Shown here: positions 1 to 10,479 of the stretch, piece by piece
Position numbering within the stretch: the stretch's first letter is position 1
Layout of the letters: every line of letters begins with the position of its first letter
Assembly (NCBI GenBank): GCA_021521415.1
Contig: JAIQDT010004209.1
Coordinates: 1-64,000 of the forward strand
Direction: 5' to 3'
Source of the DNA: Bidens hawaiensis
Taxonomy: Eukaryota > Streptophyta > Magnoliopsida > Asterales > Asteraceae
DNA: 64,000 nt
The notes under the pieces: generated by a model
What the model was told of the DNA's origin: nothing
The model's input: the letters and a program-made list of their open reading frames with translations, nothing else
Databases searched by the model: none
Program-made: the position numbers and the translations under genes

Positions 1-1388
1 GTGTATATATATATATGTATTATAAGTATTTTAATTTTAATAAGTCATCGTTACTTTATAAAAACCCGAACACCATTATTGGAGCTTTCCTCGACTTTGA
101 ACGTCCTTATAAATTGTTTATATACATAAAAATATATATATTCTATATATGTATCATTATTTAAATTGTAACAAACGTATTTTAAACGTGCTAACTATAT
201 CTTTATCATTAAATTTGTGAAAGACTCAAGATAAATAGTCATTAAATATTTTTATATGTATTGTTACATATTATAATTATTTATTTAAATATTTATATAT
301 TTGTATAATCATAAGTATATTTTATATCAAATTTAGTTATTTAAATTATTAGTTTATAAATGTGATTTTATATTCTTTTTCATATAAAGTAAGCTAGGGA
401 AATTCTATAAATATTAAAAATAATGGCTTTAATAAAAATATGTGAAACAATAATATTACTCTTTGCAATAATAACTATTATAGGAATCTATCCATCGATC
501 AATATATATCTCATTCCCAAACCTAACTCAAATCCATCGAAAACTTAATTTATTAAATTATTTATATCTTCATAATTAATCTTATTATCATTAACGACTA
601 GGAACACTGGTCATCGCATCCCGAGAAGCTCAAACTCATTTAACTTAGCTTCTATCATCGTTTCATTACCGGTTGCTCTACTTTTATCAGGTGAGTAATA
701 ACTCCCCTATTTTACTTGTTTTCAAATGTTTTGGGGACACTTGCGTACCATTTATCGAATTATTTATCTTATTATTTCTCAAACGCAAACTGTGATCTTT
801 GTGTTGTGTATCAATTGAATGACTACATGTTACTTGCTATTTGCTTACTTGCTTACTTGAATCGCATTCGGAGAGGTCCAACATAATCTCATTATAGTAT
901 GATCATACGACCGTCGTAGTGGCCGGAGCCCGATCGCATTGGCAATGGTTTCACCGACACTCATTACTTGCTTAACGATTTCATTGTTTATACTCACAGA
1001 TAACAGTTTTGCTTATGTTTATTCTATTATTTATATCATTATATATTACCATTTTTGTTTGTGTCAAAACTGGTGATCTACTCACTCAACATGTGTTGTT
1101 GACAAATATATATTTTGTACGCATTTGCAGGTTATAGAATTGGACAGCTTATCGAACTGAAGCTCACGTAGAGATAACTTTAGGATAAATAACATATAAA
1201 GGCATAGTTGTTTTGTATTTGTATTTTTCTTTATTTTTGTTGTATTTAAATGTTGTTTGATAATAAATAAATTAATTAGATATTGTCGCATTATAATTTC
1301 ATGATAGTACCTTGAGAGCTGTGACAATCAGCTCACGCCCCGACATTTCCTCTGCTGATATAGATCGGGGTATTCCTCTGCTGTCACA
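1..1388 (+). mobile_element. Gypsy-0: Ty3/gypsy LTR, left end outside the window
   Basis: This is a plus-oriented LTR, judged from a splice-donor block at 691, an acceptor block at 1130 and a TGTCACA terminus at 1382-1388. The layout matches the U5 part of the gypsy LTRs elsewhere in the window (donor plus CCCC block, then ACTCAC/GTTGAC/CAG). The LTR start is beyond base 1, so length and target duplication cannot be checked. It interrupts the 3' ORF of copia-1, whose reading resumes at 1389. It could be a 3' LTR or a solo LTR. No coding sequence is visible. I recall similar LTRs from daisy-family gypsy elements, but that is memory, not a search. Confidence 0.6.
691..1130 (+). promoter_or_regulatory. 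Intron-like cassette in the gypsy-0 LTR
   Basis: The donor is TATCAG/GTGAGTAATA, followed by an ACTCCCC block. The acceptor is GCATTTGCAG/GTTATAG, preceded by CTACTCACTCAAC and GTTGTTGAC. The interval is 440 nt. The same order of parts occurs in gypsy-1, gypsy-2 and gypsy-3. That the leader RNA is spliced is inference. Confidence 0.45.
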
Positions 1389-3428
1389 TCCTCTATCTCA
1401 ATCTCCTATTCTTCGTAAATAAACGACATGTTACCATGTGGAATAGTCATATCCAATAAAACTTCCTCAACATTCACCACCTCAACATCCTCCTCAGCCT
1501 CCAGAGTGTCCAGTTCTTCATCGTTCAGTCCTAAGAGTAATGAAATATGTTCGCACGTTAGGGACTCATCGACAAACTGAACTTCTTCAATCTCGTCAAT
1601 GTTAGCAGTGCTCATCACTACTCCTTTCTTGAAATCCATAAACAAGATGGTGTTGGCCTTGATTGATATGATAGGTTATTCATTGGTCGAGTCATGATAA
1701 ACCACCAATTGTTTATCATTGCCTTCACTACCGCTAGTACCAGCACCCGAAGATGAGCCGTGAGCTTGTTTTGGCTCACTACCACTAGTGCATGGAGCCA
1801 TGATTGTCATCATCATTCTTCAGCTTTTCAGGACATCGTCTTTGCAATTTAGCTGAAGGATGAGATCCTCCTGTTCCTTGATTTTGACGCCCTGAGCTGT
1901 GACAATCTCATGAAGCTCTTTTATTTCCTTTTGGCAATAGGAAACGTAACCCATCATACGATGTTGATTAATCATCATTTGCTCTTGAACTTGATGAACG
2001 ACTGCCATTTGATTCTTATATAAATGAATAAAACTCAAGAGCATGTCCATCAGATTGGTTGGGGATAAATTATGAAACGTTGGAGGTGCCGGCTGCACCG
2101 GACCTTGAGGATGGCTTATTCTCACAAATGAGATGTCCAAAGGATAAGTAGGCATCATGGTTGGTGTCGGAGGAACCACCGAAGCAGCAGTAGTAGGCCT
2201 TGGCATAGTAGATAATACTGATTATGGAATCAAGCCAATCCTTGGATCGGAAGTGAGTGTAGTCGTTAAAGTGAGTTCTGGGGTGCTAGTAGTAAGCGAC
2301 ACTGCCGGACTTTGAGGAGCGGACGACCTTGGCTCACGTGGACCGATCTCCACACCAGATCCATGAGTCACACGAAGCTTGGGCGGTTGTTTAGTTGCTA
2401 ACGCCTTGCCCTTACACTTTCGTTGTGAAACAAGTGAAGTTTTTGCTACAACGTCAGCACGTCGTGGATCACCTCCATTTCCACCATCACTACCTTCATC
2501 TCCACCGTCGTTCCCACCTGGTCTCTCTTCTCATTCGGAATCCGAGTCATCGTGGATCCAACGATCATTATAAGGACATTCAAATTACGTATTTGAAAAA
2601 TGACCAATCAAACGTTTGGTCCCCGGCTTCTCCTGCCTATACGACTTCATCCTCTTTACCGTGTCAGCATTCATATGTTTCAACATCAGCACATCATCTC
2701 TCAACGTCAAATCAATCTCCAAATCAGGAATAAGATTCTGAATGATCAGCTATATGAATCGTGGATACATCAGGAATTTACTGTTTCGGTTGTTTACCAA
2801 GCAATTTTCCTTCAAATGATAGAAGATCAGCTCAGAGAAGTTAAACGGTTTGTTCAATATCGGAGCTACGAATGCTGATTGCAACATGAGCCGTCACTCG
2901 TCGTATCCACCCTTGCGTCCCCCCCAAGGCAATGTATAAACACATGTAATTGGTACTTGTACGGAGCGCAAAGTACGATTTGTTGTACTGGGAATGATCA
3001 AGTGCACCTGCATAGAAAACTCGTTAAAATAATCCGCGGATCAATGCCTCATCAAACTCACATGGGTTGTCCATATTGTCTACAAACCTCAACACCCGTA
3101 TGATAACCCCAGGTGTAATAATGACCGGCTTCTTGTTGACTTCGGAGACGATATGTTTTTCGGAATCAACATAACGAGCCGGATTCCAAAACGGTCGAAC
3201 AACGCTGAAGTGAACTGTTGTATTAGTAGAAACATCATAACCTATCCGATATCGTTGGATAAAAGCAATCGTATCTTGAAATATGTCCTCGTCAGCAAAG
3301 TTTTCTTGAACGAAAGCACAAATGTTGTTCTTTTTATCAAAGGGCAACATCAGGAGTTCAGGTTCTTGTGGTTGCCGAACCTGTTGTTGCTCAGCTACAA
3401 GAGCATCCTAGACAATCTCATCAGCCAT
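1389..3428 (-). pseudogene. Copia-1 3' ORF, retroelement protein with a YPRF motif (decayed)
   Basis: Reading starts at the ATG at 3428, directly behind a good splice acceptor. The coding frame can be followed for about 680 codons through early stops (the first a TAG at codon 7), a frameshift near 2840 and another near 1810. Visible parts are an N-terminal block with PFWNPARY and VIIRVLRF, a KFLMYPRFIQ block about 180 residues further on, an acidic and glycine-rich stretch, a Pro/Thr-rich stretch, a probable coiled coil (about 2060-1830) and an acidic C-terminus. The copia-4 3' ORF has the same order. I recall relatives from daisy-family genomes, some labelled synaptobrevin/longin-like, a label I would not trust. 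Its place behind pol is where env-like ORFs sit in SIRE elements, but I see no signal peptide or membrane segment. Function unknown. Confidence 0.6.
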
Positions 3429-3430
3429 AA

Positions 3431-4077
3431 CTGAAAATACGTAAACCAGAGAATTAGTAAAACGAATAATTAAATATTAAACTATTTAATAAAATTAAAT
3501 TTTGGTTCTTGAAAATAATTCAAAGTGTCATTCGTTATTAATCTTGGCTCATTCGTTGTAACGAACGAGGTCATTCGCTATAACGAATTGCTTAATTCGT
3601 TATAAATAATAAAAGAGAATTAACCATAACGAATTACTGACGAAAGAGTAACGAATTAGATGACGAATTTGAGTTCATTCGTTATCAAAACATACGAAGG
3701 AGTTGATTCGTTATGGAACCTAACACGAATGGGTGTCCATTCGTTAAACTATAACGAAAGGGCACCAATGATTACCAACATTGACTATACTGAGTCAAAG
3801 TCAAAGTCAAAATTAAGATGAACTCTCATAGTCAACATGCAGTATTCAGATTCAATTAAACCATTTAAACGATGAAATCTCCAATAATGAGTATGAATCA
3901 GCTCGCAATCGCATCGATAGTCGATTCATAACACCTGTTTTGGTAAAACCTGAGTGTTAATTAGGTTTTTATAAAGTTAAGTTCTTAAGTTAAAAGCCGA
4001 CACTTTAAACATCTACTTAACCCTTGAAACATTCATAACTATTGACGTTTTTTTTATCGCGTTTTGATCGTGGTTAC
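3431..4077 (-). promoter_or_regulatory. Putative 5'UTR intron of the copia-1 3' ORF
   Basis: On the minus strand the donor reads CCTAAG/GTAACC and the acceptor reads GTATTTTCAG/TT, with the ORF's ATG two bases later. The 647-nt interval holds a cluster of AACGAA-type motifs (3500-3780). Placement between a TATA box and an ATG is the main support; no transcript evidence is available. Confidence 0.45.
3500..3790. repeat. AACGAA motif array inside the putative intron
   Basis: TTCGTT/AACGAA occurs about ten times in both orientations within roughly 280 bases, several times as nearly palindromic TTCGTTATAACGAA. The spacing is irregular, so it is not a simple tandem repeat. The same motif marks the LTR, leader and spacer of this element. 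Confidence 0.65.
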
Positions 4078-4208
4078 CTTAGGAATCTTAAATGATGATC
4101 AAAACTGGATTTAACGGAGTTCGAGATTCCTTGAAAATTTTGACAGAGTTTTGTTAGGGAAGGTGAATAGTTGTGAAGGAATGAAATGATTCGTTCTCAA
4201 CCTGTTCA

Positions 4209-4216
4209 TTATATAT
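4209..4216 (-). promoter_or_regulatory. TATA box for the copia-1 3' ORF
   Basis: The minus strand reads CATATATAATGAAC here. About 140 bases of leader follow before the donor at 4077, and an AACGAA array lies upstream at 4250-4520. This copies the arrangement of the element's own LTR (array, then TATA, then leader). Confidence 0.4.
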
Positions 4217-4249
4217 GACAGACTTTCACGCATTCCAAGACAATGAATA

Positions 4250-4520
4250 AGCTAATTCGTTAATTTAAAGTTAACGAATGAACTACTTCGTCATCTCATT
4301 TGTAAATCCCGGTAACGAATGATAGGTTCATTAAAAATCATAATGAATTAATAACGAATTTAGATTACTTCGTGCTTCATTCGTTATCAATCATATGACG
4401 AATGGGGTCATTTGTTATAAGAGTAGCGGAAGCGAATTAAGGATAATGAATTGGACTAATTCGTTATTCAAATGACCCTCATTCGTTATTCAGATGGATA
4501 ACGAATGGACAATAATTTAA
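4250..4520. repeat. AACGAA motif array upstream of the spacer TATA box
   Basis: About a dozen AACGAA/TTCGTT copies in both orientations occur in 270 bases. Position relative to the TATA box corresponds to the U3 array at 14930-15145 of the same element. Confidence 0.6.
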
Positions 4521-6358
4521 AATTAAAATTCTTTTCAATTTAAATTTAAAAGAATTAAATAATGAATTAAATAATGCATCGAAACCCGTGTCTCGATGAC
4601 CTTTACCTTACGAATCTTACCCATCGGAATAAGATACAATATCTTAACGTGTTATACGTTCAAAAACACTTAACTTAAAGTCAAATAACTTAAAATGAAT
4701 TAAATATTATTTATATGAATAAATAAAATAACAAAAAATAAAAATAATAAGGTCTTTTTGGTGTTTTTCTTTTTCTTTTGTAATATTTACACTTACACCC
4801 GAAAAGAAAAATAAACTAGAAAACAAAATATTTTTGAATTTTTGAATGATTTTAATCAAAATAAAATTTATTCTACGAAAGCAGTACATATTTTTGTGAG
4901 TTTAAGCAGAGAATCATATTGACCAAATTGCCCTTCCATCGCAGTTTTATATTTCAGCGTTACTATGACTGGCGTTAAGTCGATCATTGATATTGTTGTC
5001 CACTTAAATCTTATAATAAATTTTCAAGTATTTCCGTGATATGATTAAATGTTCAATTAAAGCACAAAATATCAGAAACTATCAGCCTCTAATCTCGATT
5101 CAAGATTAATTTGATTTTTACGGCATCACCCCAACTTGACTTAAACCATTATGTTCCCGATCAAAATTTAGAATTTTTATTTATATTTTTGATTGATGCA
5201 CCAAGATTCCTTTATTGTGAATAAGTATGCACTAGTCTATCTGTAGGCTTACATACATTGTGTCCCCTGGGCTCCGTTTCTTATTGGTATTGAGACGCAT
5301 GTAAAGGAGGAACAATGTATGACTAACAGCGGATTTTGATCAAGTCAGTAATTCAATTTGTACGATGTACATCAGTGATCAAGTTTAATGACTTTGGGTT
5401 TACTCTAAAAGCTTTTGAAATATTCATGCTTATGAATACCCAGATGATTAAGCCACATAAAGACTCACAGTGTCTAAAACCCGGATGTTTTTTATTCAGA
5501 CTTTTTGTTTTTGGTTATCAGACAAACATAAGGCTTGAGTATGATAGGTTATTACATTTCTGCCATCATTACTGGGATTTTTGGTAGAAACTAACACCTC
5601 TTTCAATTTGGCATTTCTTTATGTTTATATCACACACTTTACCCTAACAGCTTGTTTAATACATATCAATGCACCAATGCAATTAAGCACTCAACCTTTT
5701 AAGCTTATTTCTTACTTGATATGGGGCCAGATGATTAATGTACTATCATTTTCTTTTTTTTTTGCTTCAAAACTCATTTTTGAGAAGCATAAAAATTCAA
5801 TCGCCCCAGTCACTTTCAGTTTATAGATTAATGCTATCCTATACATCTACAAGTAGATAACAGGACCAAAACATGCAAGCATGTTTCACAAACTTAAATA
5901 ACCGACATAATTTTTAACGAGAGAATTAAGTAAAACGCACAACAGTCGCCCCAACTACTTTCCATCATCAGGTAAATGGCTATCCTGAACATCTATAAAT
6001 AAATATCAGGACCAAACATATACACGTATGTCATTCAAATATGAGTAATTGCCATAATTTTAAGCGAAAGAGTGCAAAAATATATTTGGTTTTTCTCTAA
6101 ACATATTAAAACACAATCTTTTTGGTTTTTCAGATTTTTCTATACAAACATAAAAACAATCTTTTTGATGTCTCAAATTTTCAATGTTTTTGGATTTTCA
6201 AAATTTTTAATGTTTTTTGGTTTTTCAAATTTTTTTATGTTTTTGGTTTTTATCTATACAAACAAAAACACAATAATTTTGTATTTTTCATTTTCACCCC
6301 CAAAACCCAAAACATAAAAATAAATGAAAGAAAAATAAACAAAATACAATAAAGATAG
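4521..6358 (-). other. Copia-1 spacer between pol and the 3' ORF
   Basis: This AT-rich 1.8 kb has no credible coding region. It contains a diverged direct repeat of about 97 bp, 5829-5925 and 5977-6072, both copies sharing a CTATCCT...ACATCTA...ATCAGGACCAAA-like core. A T-rich low-complexity run at 6110-6300 has several copies of a TTTTTGG-type unit. Short open frames in the T-rich part are compositional. Confidence 0.5.
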
Positions 6359-6540
6359 TTATCCTTGTTTAAGGATCTCAACAAGAGTTTTTAATCCATT
6401 TAATCTAAGCAGAAAGTTAAAACGCGTTTTATAAAATGCTTTGGTAAACAGATCGGCTTTTTGAAAATCAGTGTGCACTTTCTCAATATCAGTTAATTTC
6501 TTTTCAAAGCAATCACGCATAAAATGATATCGAATATCAA

Positions 6541-7268
6541 TGAAAATCAGTGTGCATTCCTCATGCTGAAGACTCTTTGACTGTCACCCCCATCGAAGGG
6601 TTAGGGCAGCACATGTCGGCAATGGAGTACCTAGCCATTCTTAAATATAGTTTAATGATCCCCCTATTCCCAGTTGATGAGCCATGCCCTGTCTGTCGTA
6701 AGGCGTGTTTAGATAATTTTGGTGAACATGCGGTTCATTGCAAAGAACTCCCGGGGTTTAAATATAGACATGATCTGGTCAAGGATGTCCTTTGTGATGT
6801 GTTAAAACGGGCATGAAAAGAGGCTCTTGTGAATTTCTTGTCGGATCCGCGTGAAGGAAGGTCTACTCTCCGACTAGCGGACATTCTTGTGTTTGGATGG
6901 GCTGGGGGGGAGCATGCTTGTGTGGACCTTACTGGGGTGTCCCCTCTTGTCGGGCCTAGGGACACCGGGTTTATTTCTAGGCAGGCCGTGCTAAAGGCAG
7001 AAGCAGGAAAAATTGCTAAGTATGAGAAGGCGTGTGCGGAGAATCAACACGCCTTCATTCCTTTTGCTTTTGATACATTTGGGTCTCTTGCTCCCGATGC
7101 TGCTACGTTTCTAAAAAGAGTTCAGCGGGTTGTGCACAGTAACCCAACGACTCCGAAGAACGATAATTTTATTTTCAGTAGGATCGGTTTTGCCATTCAA
7201 AAGGGGGTGGCGGCACAGCTTGTTGCCCGCTTAACTGCCTCTTTTTTGTAATTGGATCCTTGTATTTG
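6541..7268 (+). mobile_element. 5'-truncated retroelement fragment inside copia-1 RNase H
   Basis: The insertion splits a continuous RNase H reading on the minus strand. Both flanks encode the same His-Ile-Asp/Glu-Ile stretch: AAATGATATCGAATATCAAT at 6522-6541 and a diverged copy at 7269-7289. That suggests a target-site duplication of about 20 bp. At the left junction, 16 bases (6541-6556) repeat 6462-6477 of the copia exactly, like templated filler at the 5' end of a truncated LINE-type insertion. Polarity (coding 3' end at the right) agrees with 5' truncation. There is no poly-A tail. Confidence 0.6.
6550..7251 (+). pseudogene. C-terminal zinc-knuckle plus endonuclease-like region of a plant retroelement RT
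   Basis: One frame runs the whole length except for a single TGA at 6814-6816. A zinc motif (CPVC...GEHAVHC, CX2CX10HX3C) is followed by a region with RLADILV and VDLTGVSP, then a basic C-terminus ending IQKGVAAQLVARL. An R/K-(P)xD motif followed by an acidic residue about a dozen positions later, after a CCHC knuckle, recalls the restriction-like endonuclease of R2-type non-LTR elements. That assignment is inference. I recall the family as widespread in plant genomes, attached to reverse transcriptases. RT itself is absent, so the copy is truncated. GC content is higher and decay lower than in the surrounding copia, consistent with later arrival. Confidence 0.6.
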
Positions 7269-10200
7269 AAATGAAAAGTGAATTTCAATATGCTTAGTCT
7301 TTGAGTGTTGCACGAGGTTTTTGGTGATATTTATAGCAGCAGAGTTATCAATAAAGATGGGAGTAGTAAGAAACTTCAAACCGTAATCCCGCAAGTGTTG
7401 CTGGATCCAAAGAACCTGTGAACAGCAGCTCGAGGCTGCCACATACTTTGCCTCTGCGGTTAAAGTGGAGACCGTTGTCTGTTTCTTACACTCCCAGGAA
7501 ATAAGTCGACTTCCTAGAAATTGACAACCCGCTTTAGTCGATTTGAAATTGATATTGCATCCTCCATAATTAGAATCGGAAAACGCAGTGAATTGAAAAC
7601 TATCATCCTTGGGATACCATAACTCGGTGTCAAGATTACCTCTCAGATAGTGAAGTATACGTTTAACCGCCGCTAGATGAGTCACTCGTGGACTTGACTG
7701 GTACCTGGCACACAAACAAACTACAAAACAGTATATCAGAACGAGAAGCAGTAAAATACATTAACGAACCAATCATCGCTCGGTAAAGGGTTTGATCTAC
7801 GGTATCCTCCAATTCGTCCGGTGACAAATTGTGACCCACGGGAAGAGGCGTCGAAGGGATTTTTCCGGTAGTTATCTTGAATCGGCTCAAAAAATCATTC
7901 ACATATTTCCTCTGATGAATGAAGATTCCCGTATCAGACTGATGAACATGCAACCAAGAAGAATTCATCTCCCCCCATCGAGTTCATTTCAAACTTCGTC
8001 TGCATCGACTTCTCAAATTCCTTACATAGCTTGTCGCTTGTTGAACCAAATATGATATCATAGACATATATTTAGACAAGGAGCAGATCATCACCAACGT
8101 TCTTGTAAAAGAGAGTGCAGACCACAGTTCCTCGCTTGAAGCCATTATCGGTAAGATGGTCAGCAAGTGTGCCGTACCAAGCTCTCGAGGCTTGGTGTAG
8201 ACCATACAGGGCCTTATTCAATCGATAAACAGGGTCTAGATAATCTGGATCTTTAAAACCAGGAGGCCGCAACACAAACACCTATTCATTTAGTTCCCTA
8301 TTGAGAAATGCATTCTTGACATCCATTTGATAAACCTTAATGTTTTTGAAAACTGCATAAGCCAAAAATATTCGTATAGACTCCAATCGAGCAACTGGAG
8401 CATATATCTCTGTGTAATCTATGCCTTCTTGCTGATGAAAGCCTTGAACAGCTAATGTTGATTTGTTTCTTACGATAACTCCACGATCGTCTTTCGTGCA
8501 CTTAAATACCCATTTTGTCGAAATTGGTTTCTTAACTCTAACGGGTTTGTCAATGAGATCCCATACACCCAGTCAATGAAACTGTTGAAACTCTTCTTGC
8601 ATTGCTTCTACCCAAGATGGATCCTCAAGTGTCATACGAACATTTGTTGGTTCCACTTGAGATAGAAAGCAAGTGCATATCGGCATACGCACACAATATG
8701 TTGGCATCATTTGAAGTAGCAACTTGATGACGTGTTTGCACACCAACATCAAGATCACCAATGATGTTGTCCTGTGGATGATAAGTATGAATCCAAAGAG
8801 TTGTATTCTTAGATACAACAACATTGTCAGTTAAATGAGTTAGATTCTCCTCAACATCATGAGGCGATTCACTATTCTCATGTGTTTCAAGAAATGGAGC
8901 CGAGGGGGAATCAACAAAATGACCATCATCCAGAGAGATAAAAATCACATCAGATGTATCAGGAAGATCATCTTGTGGAGCTTCATCATAATTAGAACCA
9001 GAAAATCTTGGAGGTAAGAATTGATCTTCTAAATAAGCACGTAACAAGTCTTCATCTGATTGGTCAACTATTTGAGTGAATGAGTTAAATAGACTCTCAC
9101 AGTCGAACATCCAATCAGGTCCTTTACCAGTGAGAGGTGTGGTGTATCGTTGACAATCGACATGGTACCACTCCTCTACACAACCCAAAGTAAAGTTAAA
9201 TACACGTTTCATAGGTGATGCATAACACAAGAAATAACCTTCAGTTGCTTTTTCTTCGAATTTTCTCGCATCTTTCTTCAACATAATACAAGGACACCCA
9301 AAAGGCTCCAAATACTTTAAATTAGGCTTTCTCTTGTTCAGAAGCTCATAGCGTATCTTTTGTAGTTTCTTCACAGTTAAATAGAGTATCTTTTGTAGTT
9401 TCTTCACAGTCAAAACACGATTAAGCGTGTAGTAAGCAGTTTTCACAACCTCGTTCCAGAATTGAACAAGAAGCTTAGAATCTGCGAGCATTGTTCGTGC
9501 CACTTCAATCAATGTTCGATTCTTTCTTTCTACAACATCATTCTGTTGAGGTACATATAGAGCATTGTATTCTCGATGAATGCCATTTCTGAATACAAAA
9601 GAAATCCAATACAATATTTTTCAACTTCATACCATTATCACTTCGAATACGCCTCACTTTCAGTTTATACAGTGATTCGATCTTTGTCATTATATTTTGA
9701 ACAAGAATTGGTTTTGATCTTTCGAGCTCATAAATAACACCCAAGAATATCTTGAATAGTCATAAGTTACAACTAGGAATACCGATCACTAGCAATACTC
9801 GGTGCGATTCACATGACCAAACAAATCCATATGAAGTCATTCCAGTGGAGTATCAATGGTATTGATTAACTTAGAAGGGTGTGTTCTTCTTCTGTTCGCC
9901 CTTTTTGCAAGAAACATAGTGGTCGTTAATTTAAAATGTTTCAAGGAAACACCATCAACCAATTCATTAGCCATAAGATAATTCATCTTTCTGAAGTGAA
10001 TATGACCCATCCGCTTGTGCCACGGAATCGAGTCTTTCTCTGTTTCCTTAGAAAAAAAACATGTTTCAACAGAAGTAAATACCTTAGAAGTCATATTTAA
10101 CACATAAATATCGTTTGATCGAGGAGATCGCATAACTACCATATCTTCGGGAATGACGTATCCCGGTTTAAGTATTATACACTCCTTATCATTAAATATT

Positions 10201-10479
10201 GTGGTATATATTTTTTCATAGATTTGTGACACGCTCAACAAATTGTGATCCACTTTGTCACAATAATTAACCTTCTCAAAAGTGATGCACTCATTTGACG
10301 CATCTCCTTCTTTAGTAATCATTCCACCCGAATTACCCGCAAAAGCGACATACCCTCCTTGTATATTCTTGACATTTGATAAGAGGTTAATGTTGCCGGT
10401 AATATGACGAGAGCATCCACTATCCATTGTCCAGTTTTCACCAGAAATAGTCTTGGATGAGCACACAAATGAAAAATGA

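Larger units (their letters stand above)
6359..10466 (-). pseudogene. pol: Copia-1 pol: protease, integrase, RT, RNase H (decayed and split)
   Basis: Protease shows DSGCSRH at about 10425. Pre-integrase shows WHKRMGHIHF; its CxxC half is scrambled by two frameshifts at about 9890-9940. Integrase keeps MDLFGHV, the RSDNG aspartate and the VVERKNRT glutamate, and has an 11-codon tandem duplication (9350-9416). RT covers about 8600-7990; its YVDD site reads YVYD (8057-8068), just after an in-frame stop. RNase H keeps AFSDSNYGG, TAEAKYVAAS and IDNSAA. Its last part, after the KTKHIEI block, continues on the far side of the 6541-7268 insertion and ends at 6359-6361. Numerous stops and frameshifts make this a dead gene. 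Confidence 0.85.

Noticed and set aside
1389..3428. Synaptobrevin/longin-type host gene
   Set aside because: The label occurs in my memory of automatic annotations of relatives, but the ORF lies behind copia pol in two elements and shows no membrane anchor or SNARE pattern.
3890..4560. A complete second LTR of copia-1 between pol and the 3' ORF
   Set aside because: TATA and motif array fit, but I see no TG/CA ends, primer site or polypurine tract; an internal promoter fits better. A decayed LTR is not excluded.
6072..6352. Phe/Lys-rich open frames in the T-rich stretch
   Set aside because: Low-complexity DNA produces long open frames by chance; two overlapping frames have the same character.
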